Assembly (NCBI GenBank): GCA_963680875.1
Contig: OY804578.1
Span: forward strand, 26,813,101 to 26,877,100
Origin: Bathymodiolus brooksi
Taxonomy: Eukaryota > Mollusca > Bivalvia > Mytilida > Modiolidae
DNA: 64,000 nucleotides
Reading direction: 5' to 3'
The notes beneath the pieces are model-generated. The model ran no database searches, was not told the DNA's origin, and saw nothing but the letters and a program-made list of their open reading frames with translations. Both the position numbers and the translations under genes were made by a program. Below, one piece after another: positions 1-8,603 of this stretch (position 1 is the stretch's first letter; every line of letters starts with the position of its first letter).

Positions 1-127
1 AGGAATTGCATCTGTAGATCTATATACAAAAACTTATTTTATGCCTTAAACTACATAATTTATGGGGTTAAAGCATGAATTAACAAAATTAAGAATGATG
101 TGAACTCATTTTATGGGACGAAAAAAA

Positions 128-139
128 GGGGGGGGGGGG
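128..139 (+). repeat. A7-G(8-13) homopolymer junction, hypervariable
   Basis: Each unit has seven A (121-127 here) followed by a G-run and then CTAAATG. By unit, the run is 12, 13, 9, 9, 9, 11, 10, 9, 9, 9, 10, 9, 10, 9, 10, 10, 9, 10, 9, 9, 12, 9, 9, 12, 9, G6ATG, 10, G6TG, 9, G6TG, G6TG, 8, 8, G6TG, 8, 11, 12, G6TG. It is the fastest-changing site in the unit. A run of 12 or more G could in principle form a G-quadruplex. Some of the length variation could be sequencing error in homopolymers. Confidence 0.9.
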
Positions 140-141
140 CT

Positions 142-155
142 AAATGTAAACATTT
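142..155. repeat. Inverted repeat AAATGT-AA-ACATTT
   Basis: A 6-bp perfect palindromic arm pair with a 2-base centre, just downstream of the G-run and present in every unit. It could be a protein-binding site or a chance palindrome in AT-rich DNA. Confidence 0.5.
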
Positions 156-200
156 CATAGTATTTAGCTATTAAATATAAAACTGAGGCATATATATGTG

Positions 201-239
201 TAGAAATTGCTTATTATGTTAGAAATTAGCTTAATAACT
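201..239 (+). repeat. Internal imperfect 19-bp direct repeat
   Basis: TAGAAATT occurs at 201 and again at 220, each followed by a similar GCTTA-rich tail (GCTTATTATG versus AGCTTAATAACT). This looks like an old 19-bp tandem duplication inside the unit. The first tail is GCGTA in the G6TG-type units 26, 28, 30, 31, 34 and 38. Confidence 0.6.
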
Positions 240-255
240 GTAATATATAAGAGAA

Positions 256-264
256 TAGGTAAGT
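256..264 (+). promoter_or_regulatory. Consensus-like 5' splice site TAG|GTAAGT (candidate)
   Basis: TAGGTAAGT at 256-264 matches the eukaryotic donor consensus AG|GTAAGT fully from -2 to +6. A pyrimidine-rich acceptor-like stretch ending in CTTTAG lies at 473, which would give a 215-bp intron. No coding exon is associated. Such matches arise by chance, so this is only a candidate. Confidence 0.2.
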
Positions 265-426
265 TTTGGTATATTACACAGTCTGAACTCAACAGCTGTA
301 AATGGAGATGTTTTCATTAAAAATCTTCAAGGGGGTACCTTTGCATTTGAACACTTATACTTGCAAATATTAGACAGCCACATACCTTATGAGGTTTTTT
401 GTGGTTGATATTGCCTAAGGAATAGA

Positions 427-441
427 AATAAAGCCAATAAA
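427..441 (+). terminator. Two overlapping-range AATAAA polyadenylation hexamers
   Basis: AATAAA occurs at 427-432 and again at 436-441. Two canonical hexamers within 15 bp resemble a eukaryotic poly(A) signal, followed within about 20-30 bp by T-rich DNA (TTTTGTTGCTCTTT). In 70% AT sequence these may be coincidental. Confidence 0.25.
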
Positions 442-490
442 GGGTTAGAGAAGCAAGTTTTGTTGCTCTTTAGGTGTCAAACCAGTAATT

Positions 491-501
491 CAACCAATCA
501 G
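491..501 (+). promoter_or_regulatory. CCAAT box (NF-Y type)
   Basis: CAACCAATCAG matches the NF-Y core CCAATCA with favourable flanks. It lies about 200 bp upstream of the CTATAAATAG element, farther than the usual 60-100 bp, so a shared promoter role is uncertain. It occurs once per unit, in every unit. Confidence 0.35.
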
Positions 502-570
502 AGCTAAGAACATATACAAAAGTAGTCCCTTTTAAAGAAAAAAGTTCCTTTCACTTTGTTGTATTGTGAC

Positions 571-576
571 AGATAT
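571..576 (+). repeat. ACAGAT hexamer site, duplicated in 16 units
   Basis: Unit 1 reads GACAGATATTG. Sixteen units (4, 6, 7, 9-19, 22 and 29) read GACAGATACAGATATTG, a 6-bp tandem duplication accounting for the 1724-1726 bp length class. Units 21 and 24 instead read GACATATATTG. Duplicated and single forms are interleaved along the array, showing exchange between units. Confidence 0.93.
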
Positions 577-694
577 TGAATGGAATGGAATAATTAAATT
601 GCTAATTGAAGTTAAATGTATAAGGATTATTTTGAGCCCAAATTTGATTGATTTAGTTGTATTTTAATATGGATATGGAGGATTTGATGCATGA

Positions 695-706
695 CCTATA
701 AATAGG
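695..706 (+). promoter_or_regulatory. Palindromic TATA/MEF2-like element CCTATAAATAGG
   Basis: CCTAT-AA-ATAGG is a perfect 12-bp palindrome. It contains TATAAATAG, a consensus TATA box, and CTATAAATAG, which fits the MADS-box MEF2 consensus CTA(A/T)4TAG. If it acts as a TATA box on the plus strand, transcription would start near 725-735. It recurs in every unit; in unit 33 the outer C is T (55781), but the 10-bp core is kept. Confidence 0.4.
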
Positions 707-806
707 GAATTTCTGGGGGATGACAGAGCTATTTTTAGAGTAGGTATTTTCCATAGCCTGGCATTTCACTGCAAGACTTTAAACATGGCCTGATATTTTG
801 ACAGAA

Positions 807-886
807 CGTAGAGGAATCATGGACGTTTCAGAAAATGCATGGTCTTCGAAAGGTTAAACTTAAGATAAAATGGCCAGGTAGGCTCG
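807..886. other. Cluster of residual CpG dinucleotides
   Basis: Four of the seven CpGs of the unit fall here, at 807, 824, 847 and 885. The others are at 119, 1310 and 1455. The cluster lies about 100-190 bp downstream of the TATA-like element. CpGs may survive where DNA is less methylated, for example near an active start site, but four sites are few. Confidence 0.5.
876..883 (+). promoter_or_regulatory. Candidate 5' splice site with two alleles (GTAGGC / GTAAGC)
   Basis: CAG|GTAGGC here; units 7-15, 19, 22 and 29 have CAG|GTAAGC, which is closer to the donor consensus CAG|GTAAGT because of A at +4. Paired with the acceptor-like TTTTTGCAG ending at 1215, it would define a 338-bp intron downstream of the TATA-like element. 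No transcript evidence is available from sequence alone. Confidence 0.25.
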
Positions 887-1000
887 AAAAAACACAAATT
901 TAGTAGAAAACCTTAAAGAAATTAATTATAGGTTTCACACCTTAAGTTAAAAAACATCAAATTGAAATTTTGTTGCTATCATGTTCAAATTAGCCTAATA

Positions 1001-1180
1001 ATGTCACAACAGACACAGAGTGACATTTTTCATACAAAAATGTTACAAAATGCATTGTGGTGTCAGATTACATGGTCAAAATGCATGTTATGTAATATTT
1101 TGGAATATTGCTCCCAAACACTGGATATACATGGACAGAGAGTATTGCAACTCATTTTATTTTTATTTATGACTTTATAA
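1001..1180 (+). other. Short open frame (59 codons from ATG), probably not coding
   Basis: An ATG-started frame of 59 codons recurs in every unit; reading on from an upstream TTG at 962 gives 72 codons. It has four Cys residues and a hydrophobic C-terminal end (VLQLILFLFMTL). The variants seen across 37 copies are His to Arg (unit 7), Gln to Lys (units 8, 9, 11, 13), Phe to Ser (unit 34) and one silent change (unit 1). Three replacement types against one silent type gives no sign of protein-level selection. Its presence in all units follows from unit homogeneity. I recognise no domain. Confidence 0.7.
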
Positions 1181-1201
1181 TTATTGGGAATATGTTATTG
1201 A

Positions 1202-1357
1202 ATGTGTTTTTGCAGTAGAAGGGCATATAATATTGAAAATATGGTTGATATTAAGAATTTAAAAAATTTCATCATGCAGCAGTTTGTTGACTTCAAATAT
1301 AGAATATGGCGATATCATGATTGGATTTTTTTCAATCCTACAAATTTGTCCTGGTAA
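1202..1357 (+). other. Short open frame (51 codons), probably not coding
   Basis: ATG at 1202 to TAA at 1355-1357 gives 51 codons in standard units. The frame is shifted in unit 27 by the lost T, and extended to 69 codons in unit 33 by a TAA to TTA change. Tolerance of frameshift and stop loss argues against a protein product. Confidence 0.7.
1207..1215 (+). promoter_or_regulatory. Candidate 3' splice site TTTTTGCAG
   Basis: TGTTTTTGCAG is a short pyrimidine tract followed by CAG, a good acceptor match, ending at 1215. It lies downstream of the GTAGGC/GTAAGC donor-like site and upstream of the AATAAA near the unit end. Candidate only. Confidence 0.25.
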
Positions 1358-1384
1358 ATTTTTATAGTTTCAGTTAGAATACAT

Positions 1385-1395
1385 GTACAATGTAC
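1385..1395. repeat. Inverted repeat GTACA-A-TGTAC
   Basis: Perfect 5-bp arms around one base, within AATACATGTACAATGTACTC. In units 10, 12, 14 and 15 the left arm is GTGCA, which breaks the symmetry, so an intact palindrome is not required in every copy. Confidence 0.5.
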
Positions 1396-1685
1396 TCATA
1401 AAATAATATAAGGCTATAGAAAGCAGTTTTAATTGAAAACTATGTGGTAAAAACCGGGTAATTTAAGTGATCCCAGAAAAATTATTCTGACTGCTTAGCA
1501 TTTTCTGTAAATTTTTCAAATTGTCAATTTGGATTTCATGTTTTAGAGTATTATTTGGCTGTAACAGTACATTTGAACATCCAGCTTACTTAAACAGTGG
1601 GAAAAATGATGTGGAAGCATATATTTATTGAGTTTTGGGGGAAATTATAGTTTTGTACCATAAGAAATTCCAAAACTTGAATATC

Positions 1686-1691
1686 AATAAA
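1686..1691 (+). terminator. AATAAA polyadenylation-like hexamer near unit end
   Basis: CAATAAATCATATTTTTGC: a canonical hexamer followed within 10 bp by a T-rich stretch. It lies about 980 bp downstream of the TATA-like element and could end a roughly 1-kb transcript per unit. Candidate only. Confidence 0.3.
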
Positions 1692-1721
1692 TCATATTTT
1701 TGCATATTTGATGGAATTAGA

Positions 1722-3443
1722 AGGAATTGCATCTGTAGATCTATATACAAAAACTTATTTTATGCCTTAAACTACATAATTTATGGGGTTAAAGCATGAA
1801 TTAACAAAATTAAGAATGATGTGAACTCATTTTATGGGACGAAAAAAAGGGGGGGGGGGGGCTAAATGTAAACATTTCATAGTATTTAGCTATTAAATAT
1901 AAAACTGAGGCATATATATGTGTAGAAATTGCTTATTATGTTAGAAATTAGCTTAATAACTGTAATATATAAGAGAATAGGTAAGTTTTGGTATATTACA
2001 CAGTCTGAACTCAACAGCTGTAAATGGAGATGTTTTCATTAAAAATCTTCAAGGGGGTACCTTTGCATTTGAACACTTATACTTGCAAATATTAGACAGC
2101 CACATACCTTATGAGGTTTTTTGTGGTTGATATTGCCTAAGGAATAGAAATAAAGCCAATAAAGGGTTAGAGAAGCAAGTTTTGTTGCTCTTTAGGTGTC
2201 AAACCAGTAATTCAACCAATCAGAGCTAAGAACATATACAAAAGTAGTCCCTTTTAAAGAAAAAAGTTCCTTTCACTTTGTTGTATTGTGACAGATATTG
2301 AATGGAATGGAATAATTAAATTGCTAATTGAAGTTAAATGTATAAGGATTATTTTGAGCCCAAATTTGATTGATTTAGTTGTATTTTAATATGGATATGG
2401 AGGATTTGATGCATGACCTATAAATAGGGAATTTCTGGGGGATGACAGAGCTATTTTTAGAGTAGGTATTTTCCATAGCCTGGCATTTCACTGCAAGACT
2501 TTAAACATGGCCTGATATTTTGACAGAACGTAGAGGAATCATGGACGTTTCAGAAAATGCATGGTCTTCGAAAGGTTAAACTTAAGATAAAATGGCCAGG
2601 TAGGCTCGAAAAAACACAAATTTAGTAGAAAACCTTAAAGAAATTAATTATAGGTTTCACACCTTAAGTTAAAAAACATCAAATTGAAATTTTGTTGCTA
2701 TCATGTTCAAATTAGCCTAATAATGTCACAACAGACACAGAGTGACATTTTTCATACAAAAATGTTACAAAATGCATTGTGGTGTCAGATTACATGGTCA
2801 AAATGCATGTTATGTAATATTTTGGAATATTGCTCCCAAACACTGGATATACATGGACAGAGGGTATTGCAACTCATTTTATTTTTATTTATGACTTTAT
2901 AATTATTGGGAATATGTTATTGAATGTGTTTTTGCAGTAGAAGGGCATATAATATTGAAAATATGGTTGATATTAAGAATTTAAAAAATTTCATCATGCA
3001 GCAGTTTGTTGACTTCAAATATAGAATATGGCGATATCATGATTGGATTTTTTTCAATCCTACAAATTTGTACTGGTAAATTTTTATAGTTTCAGTTAGA
3101 ATACATGTACAATGTACTCATAAAATAATATAAGGCTATAGAAAGCAGTTTTAATTGAAAACTATGTGGTAAAAACCGGGTAATTTAAGTGATCCCAGAA
3201 AAATTATTCTGACTGCTTAGCATTTTCTGTAAATTTTTCAAATTGTCAATTTGGATTTCATGTTTTAGAGTATTATTTGGCTGTAACAGTACATTTGAAC
3301 ATCCAGCTTACTTAAACAGTGGGAAAAATGATGTGGAAGCATATATTTATTGAGTTTTGGGGGAAATTATAGTTTTGTACCATAAGAAATTCCAAAACTT
3401 GAATATCAATAAATCATATTTTTGCATATTTGATGGAATTAGA
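1722..3443 (+). repeat. Satellite unit 2 (1722 bp)
   Basis: Longest G-run in the window (13 G); GGGGG; no ACAGAT duplication; GTAGGC. First of five consecutive units with TACTGG instead of TCCTGG. Confidence 0.97.
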
Positions 3444-5161
3444 AGGAATTGCATCTGTAGATCTATATACAAAAACTTATTTTATGCCTTAAACTACATA
3501 ATTTATGGGGTTAAAGCATGAATTAACAAAATTAAGAATGATGTGAACTCATTTTATGGGACGAAAAAAAGGGGGGGGGCTAAATGTAAACATTTCATAG
3601 TATTTAGCTATTAAATATAAAACTGAGGCATATATATGTGTAGAAATTGCTTATTATGTTAGAAATTAGCTTAATAACTGTAATATATAAGAGAATAGGT
3701 AAGTTTTGGTATATTACACAGTCTGAACTCAACAGCTGTAAATGGAGATGTTTTCATTAAAAATCTTCAAGGAGGTACCTTTGCATTTGAACACTTATAC
3801 TTGCAAATATTAGACAGCCACATACCTTATGAGGTTTTTTGTGGTTGATATTGCCTAAGGAATAGAAATAAAGCCAATAAAGGGTTAGAGAAGCAAGTTT
3901 TGTTGCTCTTTAGGTGTCAAACCAGTAATTCAACCAATCAGAGCTAAGAACATATACAAAAGTAGTCCCTTTTAAAGAAAAAAGTTCCTTTCACTTTGTT
4001 GTATTATGACAGATATTGAATGGAATGGAATAATTAAATTGCTAATTGAAGTTAAATGTATAAGGATTATTTTGAGCCCAAATTTGATTGATTTAGTTGT
4101 ATTTTAATATGGATATGGAGGATTTGATGCATGACCTATAAATAGGGAATTTCTGGGGGATGACAGAGCTATTTTTAGAGTAGGTATTTTCCATAGCCTG
4201 GCATTTCACTGCAAGACTTTAAACATGGCCTGATATTTTGACAGAACGTAGAGGAATCATGGACGTTTCAGAAAATGCATGGTCTTCGAAAGGTTAAACT
4301 TAAGATAAAATGGCCAGGTAGGCTCGAAAAAACACAAATTTAGTAGAAAACCTTAAAGAAATTAATTATAGGTTTCACACCTTAAGTTAAAAAACATCAA
4401 ATTGAAATTTTGTTGCTATCATGTTCAAATTAGCCTAATAATGTCACAACAGACACAGAGTGACATTTTTCATACAAAAATGTTACAAAATGCATTGTGG
4501 TGTCAGATTACATGGTCAAAATGCATGTTATGTAATATTTTGGAATATTGCTCCCAAACACTGGATATACATGGACAGAGGGTATTGCAACTCATTTTAT
4601 TTTTATTTATGACTTTATAATTATTGGGAATATGTTATTGAATGTGTTTTTGCAGTAGAAGGGCATATAATATTGAAAATATGGTTGATATTAAGAATTT
4701 AAAAAATTTCATTATGCAGCAGTTTGTTGACTTCAAATATAGAATATGGCGATATCATGATTGGATTTTTTTCAATCCTACAAATTTGTACTGGTAAATT
4801 TTTATAGTTTCAGTTAGAATACATGTACAATGTACTCATAAAATAATATAAGGCTATAGAAAGCAGTTTTAATTGAAAACTATGTGGTAAAAACCGGGTA
4901 ATTTAAGTGATCCCAGAAAAATTATTCTGACTGCTTAGCATTTTCTGTAAATTTTTCAAATTGTCAATTTGGATTTCATGTTTTAGAGTATTATTTGGCT
5001 GTAACAGTACATTTGAACATCCAGCTTACTTAAACAGTGGGAAAAATGATGTGGAAGCATATATTTATTGAGTTTTGGGGGAAATTATAGTTTTGTACCA
5101 TAAGAAATTCCAAAACTTGAATATCAATAAATCATATTTTTGCATATTTGATGGAATTAGA
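3444..5161 (+). repeat. Satellite unit 3 (1718 bp)
   Basis: G9; GGAGG; no duplication; GTAGGC; TACTGG. Private changes: G to A at 4006 (TATTATGAC) and C to T at 4713 (ATTATGCAG). Confidence 0.97.
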
Positions 5162-6885
5162 AGGAATTGCATCTGTAGATCTATATACAAAAACTTATTT
5201 TATGCCTTGAACTACATAATTTATGGGGTTAAAGCATGAATTAACAAAATTAAGAATGATGTGAACTCATTTTATGGGACGAAAAAAAGGGGGGGGGCTA
5301 AATGTAAACATTTCATAGTATTTAGCTATTAAATATAAAACTGAGGCATATATATGTGTAGAAATTGCTTATTATGTTAGAAATTAGCTTAATAACTGTA
5401 ATATATAAGAGAATAGGTAAGTTTTGGTATATTACACAGTCTGAACTCAACAGCTGTAAATGGAGATGTTTTCATTAAAAATCTTCAAGGAGGTACCTTT
5501 GCATTTGAACACTTATACTTGCAAATATTAGACAGCCACATACCTTATGAGGTTTTTTGTGGTTGATATTGCCTAAGGAATAGAAATAAAGCCAATAAAG
5601 GGTTAGAGAAGCAAGTTTTGTTGCTCTTTAGGTGTCAAACCAGTAATTCAACCAATCAGAGCTAAGAACATATACACAAGTAGTCCCTTTTAAAGAAGAA
5701 AGTTCCTTTCACTTTGTTGTATTGTGACAGATACAGATATTGAATGGAATGGAATAATTAAATTGCTAATTGAAGTTAAATGTATAAGGATTATTTTGAG
5801 CCCAAATTTGATTGATTTAGTTGTATTTTAATATGGATATGGAGGATTTGATGCATGACCTATAAATAGGGAATTTCTGGGGGATGACAGAGCTATTTTT
5901 AGAGTAGGTATTTTCCATAGCCTGGCATTTCACTGCAAGACTTTAAACATGGCCTGATATTTTGACAGAACGTAGAGGAATCATGGACGTTTCAGAAAAT
6001 GCATGGTCTTCGAAAGGTTAAACTTAAGATAAAATGGCCAGGTAGGCTCGAAAAAACACAAATTTAGTAGAAAACCTTAAAGAAATTAATTATAGGTTTC
6101 ACACCTTAAGTTAAAAAACATCAAATTGAAATTTTGTTGCTATCATGTTCAAATTAGCCTAATAATGTCACAACAGACACAGAGTGACATTTTTCATACA
6201 AAAATGTTACAAAATGCATTGTGGTGTCAGATTACATGGTCAAAATGCATGTTATGTAATATTTTGGAATATTGCTCCCAAACACTGGATATACATGGAC
6301 AGAGGGTATTGCAACTCATTTTATTTTTATTTATGACTTTATAATTATTGGGAATATGTTATTGAATGTGTTTTTGCAGTAGAAGGGCATATAATATTGA
6401 AAATATGGTTGATATTAAGAATTTAAAAAATTTCATCATGCAGCAGTTTGTTGACTTCAAATATAGAATATGGCGATATCATGATTGGATTTTTTTCAAT
6501 CCTACAAATTTGTACTGGTAAATTTTTATAGTTTCAGTTAGAATACATGTACAATGTACTCATAAAATAATATAAGGCTATAGAAAGCAGTTTTAATTGA
6601 AAACTATGTGGTAAAAACCGGGTAATTTAAGTGATCCCAGAAAAATTATTCTGACTGCTTAGCATTTTCTGTAAATTTTTCAAATTGTCAATTTGGATTT
6701 CATGTTTTAGAGTATTATTTGGCTGTAACAGTACATTTGAACATCCAGCTTACTTAAACAGTGGGAAAAATGATGTGGAAGCATATATTTATTGAGTTTT
6801 GGGGGAAATTATAGTTTTGTACCATAAGAAATTCCAAAACTTGAATATCAATAAATCATATTTTTGCATATTTGATGGAATTAGA
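5162..6885 (+). repeat. Satellite unit 4 (1724 bp)
   Basis: G9; GGAGG; carries the ACAGAT duplication; GTAGGC; TACTGG. Private changes: A to G at 5209, A to C at 5677 and A to G at 5698. Confidence 0.97.
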
Positions 6886-8603
6886 AGGAATTGCATCTGT
6901 AGATCTATATACAAAAACTTATTTTATGCCTTAAACTACATAATTTATGGGGTTAAAGCATGAATTAACAAAATTAAGAATGATGTGAACTCATTTTATG
7001 GGACGAAAAAAAGGGGGGGGGCTAAATGTAAACATTTCATAGTATTTAGCTATTAAATATAAAACTGAGGCATATATATGTGTAGAAATTGCTTATTATG
7101 TTAGAAATTAGCTTAATAACTGTAATATATAAGAGAATAGGTAAGTTTTGGTATATTACACAGTCTGAACTCAACAGCTGTAAATGGAGATGTTTTCATT
7201 AAAAATCTTCAAGGAGGTACCTTTGCATTTGAACACTTATACTTGCAAATATTAGACAGCCACATACCTTATGAGGTTTTTTGTGGTTGATATTGCCTAA
7301 GGAATAGAAATAAAGCCAATAAAGGGTTAGAGAAGCAAGTTTTGTTGCTCTTTAGGTGTCAAACCAGTAATTCAACCAATCAGAGCTAAGAACATATACA
7401 AAAGTAGTCCCTTTTAAAGAAAAAAGTTCCTTTCACTTTGTTGTATTGTGACAGATATTGAATGGAATGGAATAATTAAATTGCTAATTGAAGTTAAATG
7501 TATAAGGATTATTTTGAGCCCAAATTTGATTGATTTAGTTGTATTTTAATATGGATATGGAGGATTTGATGCATGACCTATAAATAGGGAATTTCTGGGG
7601 GATGACAGAGCTATTTTTAGAGTAGGTATTTTCCATAGCCTGGCATTTCACTGCAAGACTTTAAACATGGCCTGATATTTTGACAGAACGTAGAGGAATC
7701 ATGGACGTTTCAGAAAATGCATGGTCTTCGAAAGGTTAAACTTAAGATAAAATGGCCAGGTAGGCTCGAAAAAACACAAATTTAGTAGAAAACCTTAAAG
7801 AAATTAATTATAGGTTTCACACCTTAAGTTAAAAAACATCAAATTGAAATTTTGTTGCTATCATGTTCAAATTAGCCTAATAATGTCACAACAGACACAG
7901 AGTGACATTTTTCATACAAAAATGTTACAAAATGCATTGTGGTGTCAGATTACATGGTCAAAATGCATGTTATGTAATATTTTGGAATATTGCTCCCAAA
8001 CACTGGATATACATGGACAGAGGGTATTGCAACTCATTTTATTTTTATTTATGACTTTATAATTATTGGGAATATGTTATTGAATGTGTTTTTGCAGTAG
8101 AAGGGCATATAATATTGAAAATATGGTTGATATTAAGAATTTAAAAAATTTCATCATGCAGCAGTTTGTTGACTTCAAATATAGAATATGGCGATATCAT
8201 GATTGGATTTTTTTCAATCCTACAAATTTGTACTGGTAAATTTTTATAGTTTCAGTTAGAATACATGTACAATGTACTCATAAAATAATATAAGGCTATA
8301 GAAAGCAGTTTTAATTGAAAACTATGTGGTAAAAACCGGGTAATTTAAGTGATCCCAGAAAAATTATTCTGACTGCTTAGCATTTTCTGTAAATTTTTCA
8401 AATTGTCAATTTGGATTTCATGTTTTAGAGTATTATTTGGCTGTAACAGTACATTTGAACATCCAGCTTACTTAAACAGTGGGAAAAATGATGTGGAAGC
8501 ATATATTTATTGAGTTTTGGGGGAAATTATAGTTTTGTACCATAAGAAATTCCAAAACTTGAATATCAATAAATCATATTTTTGCATATTTGATGGAATT
8601 AGA
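6886..8603 (+). repeat. Satellite unit 5 (1718 bp)
   Basis: G9; GGAGG; no duplication; GTAGGC; TACTGG. No private change noticed. Its left part matches the left part of unit 8. Confidence 0.97.

Larger units (their letters stand above)
1..1721 (+). repeat. Satellite unit 1 (1721 bp)
   Basis: G-run of 12; GGGGG; no ACAGAT duplication; GTAGGC; TCCTGG; ATGTAC. The one private change seen is A at 1141, where every other unit has G (CAGAGAG instead of CAGAGGG). Used as the reference for positions inside the unit. Confidence 0.97.

Noticed and set aside
440..449. Telomere-like GGGTTAG
   Set aside because: A single hexamer-length match with no tandem TTAGGG; changed to GGGTAAG in unit 33.
580..596. 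GGAAT-type simple satellite (TGGAATGGAAT)
   Set aside because: Only two tandem pentamers; expected by chance and not expanded in any unit.
844..860. CENP-B box-like motif (CTTCGAAAGGTTAAAC)
   Set aside because: It has TTCG and an A at the expected spacing but lacks the required CGGG half, so it does not meet the minimal NTTCGNNNNANNCGGGN pattern.
962..1180. A 72-codon protein gene repeated 37 times
   Set aside because: The first codon is TTG, not ATG. No domain is recognisable, variants are mostly replacements, and conservation comes from the near-identity of the whole unit, non-coding parts included.
1315..1340. Hairpin with T-loop (GGATT-T7C-AATCC) as an intrinsic terminator
   Set aside because: The stem is only 5 bp and AT-rich and the T-run is in the loop rather than after the stem; the setting is eukaryotic.
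344..1579. Internal short repeats (CATTTGAACA at 344 and 1570; TTTTGTTGCT at 458 and 968; TGGTTGATATT at 402 and 1242) as evidence of an older short monomer
   Set aside because: Offsets of 1226, 510 and 840 bp share no common period, and flanks do not align.
1..1721. Tandem RNA gene cluster (5S rRNA, U1/U2/U6 snRNA, spliced leader, tRNA)
   Set aside because: Units of this size can carry such genes. I found no 5S internal control region, no tRNA B-box (GGTTCGANNCC) and no snRNA start or core motif on either strand by eye.
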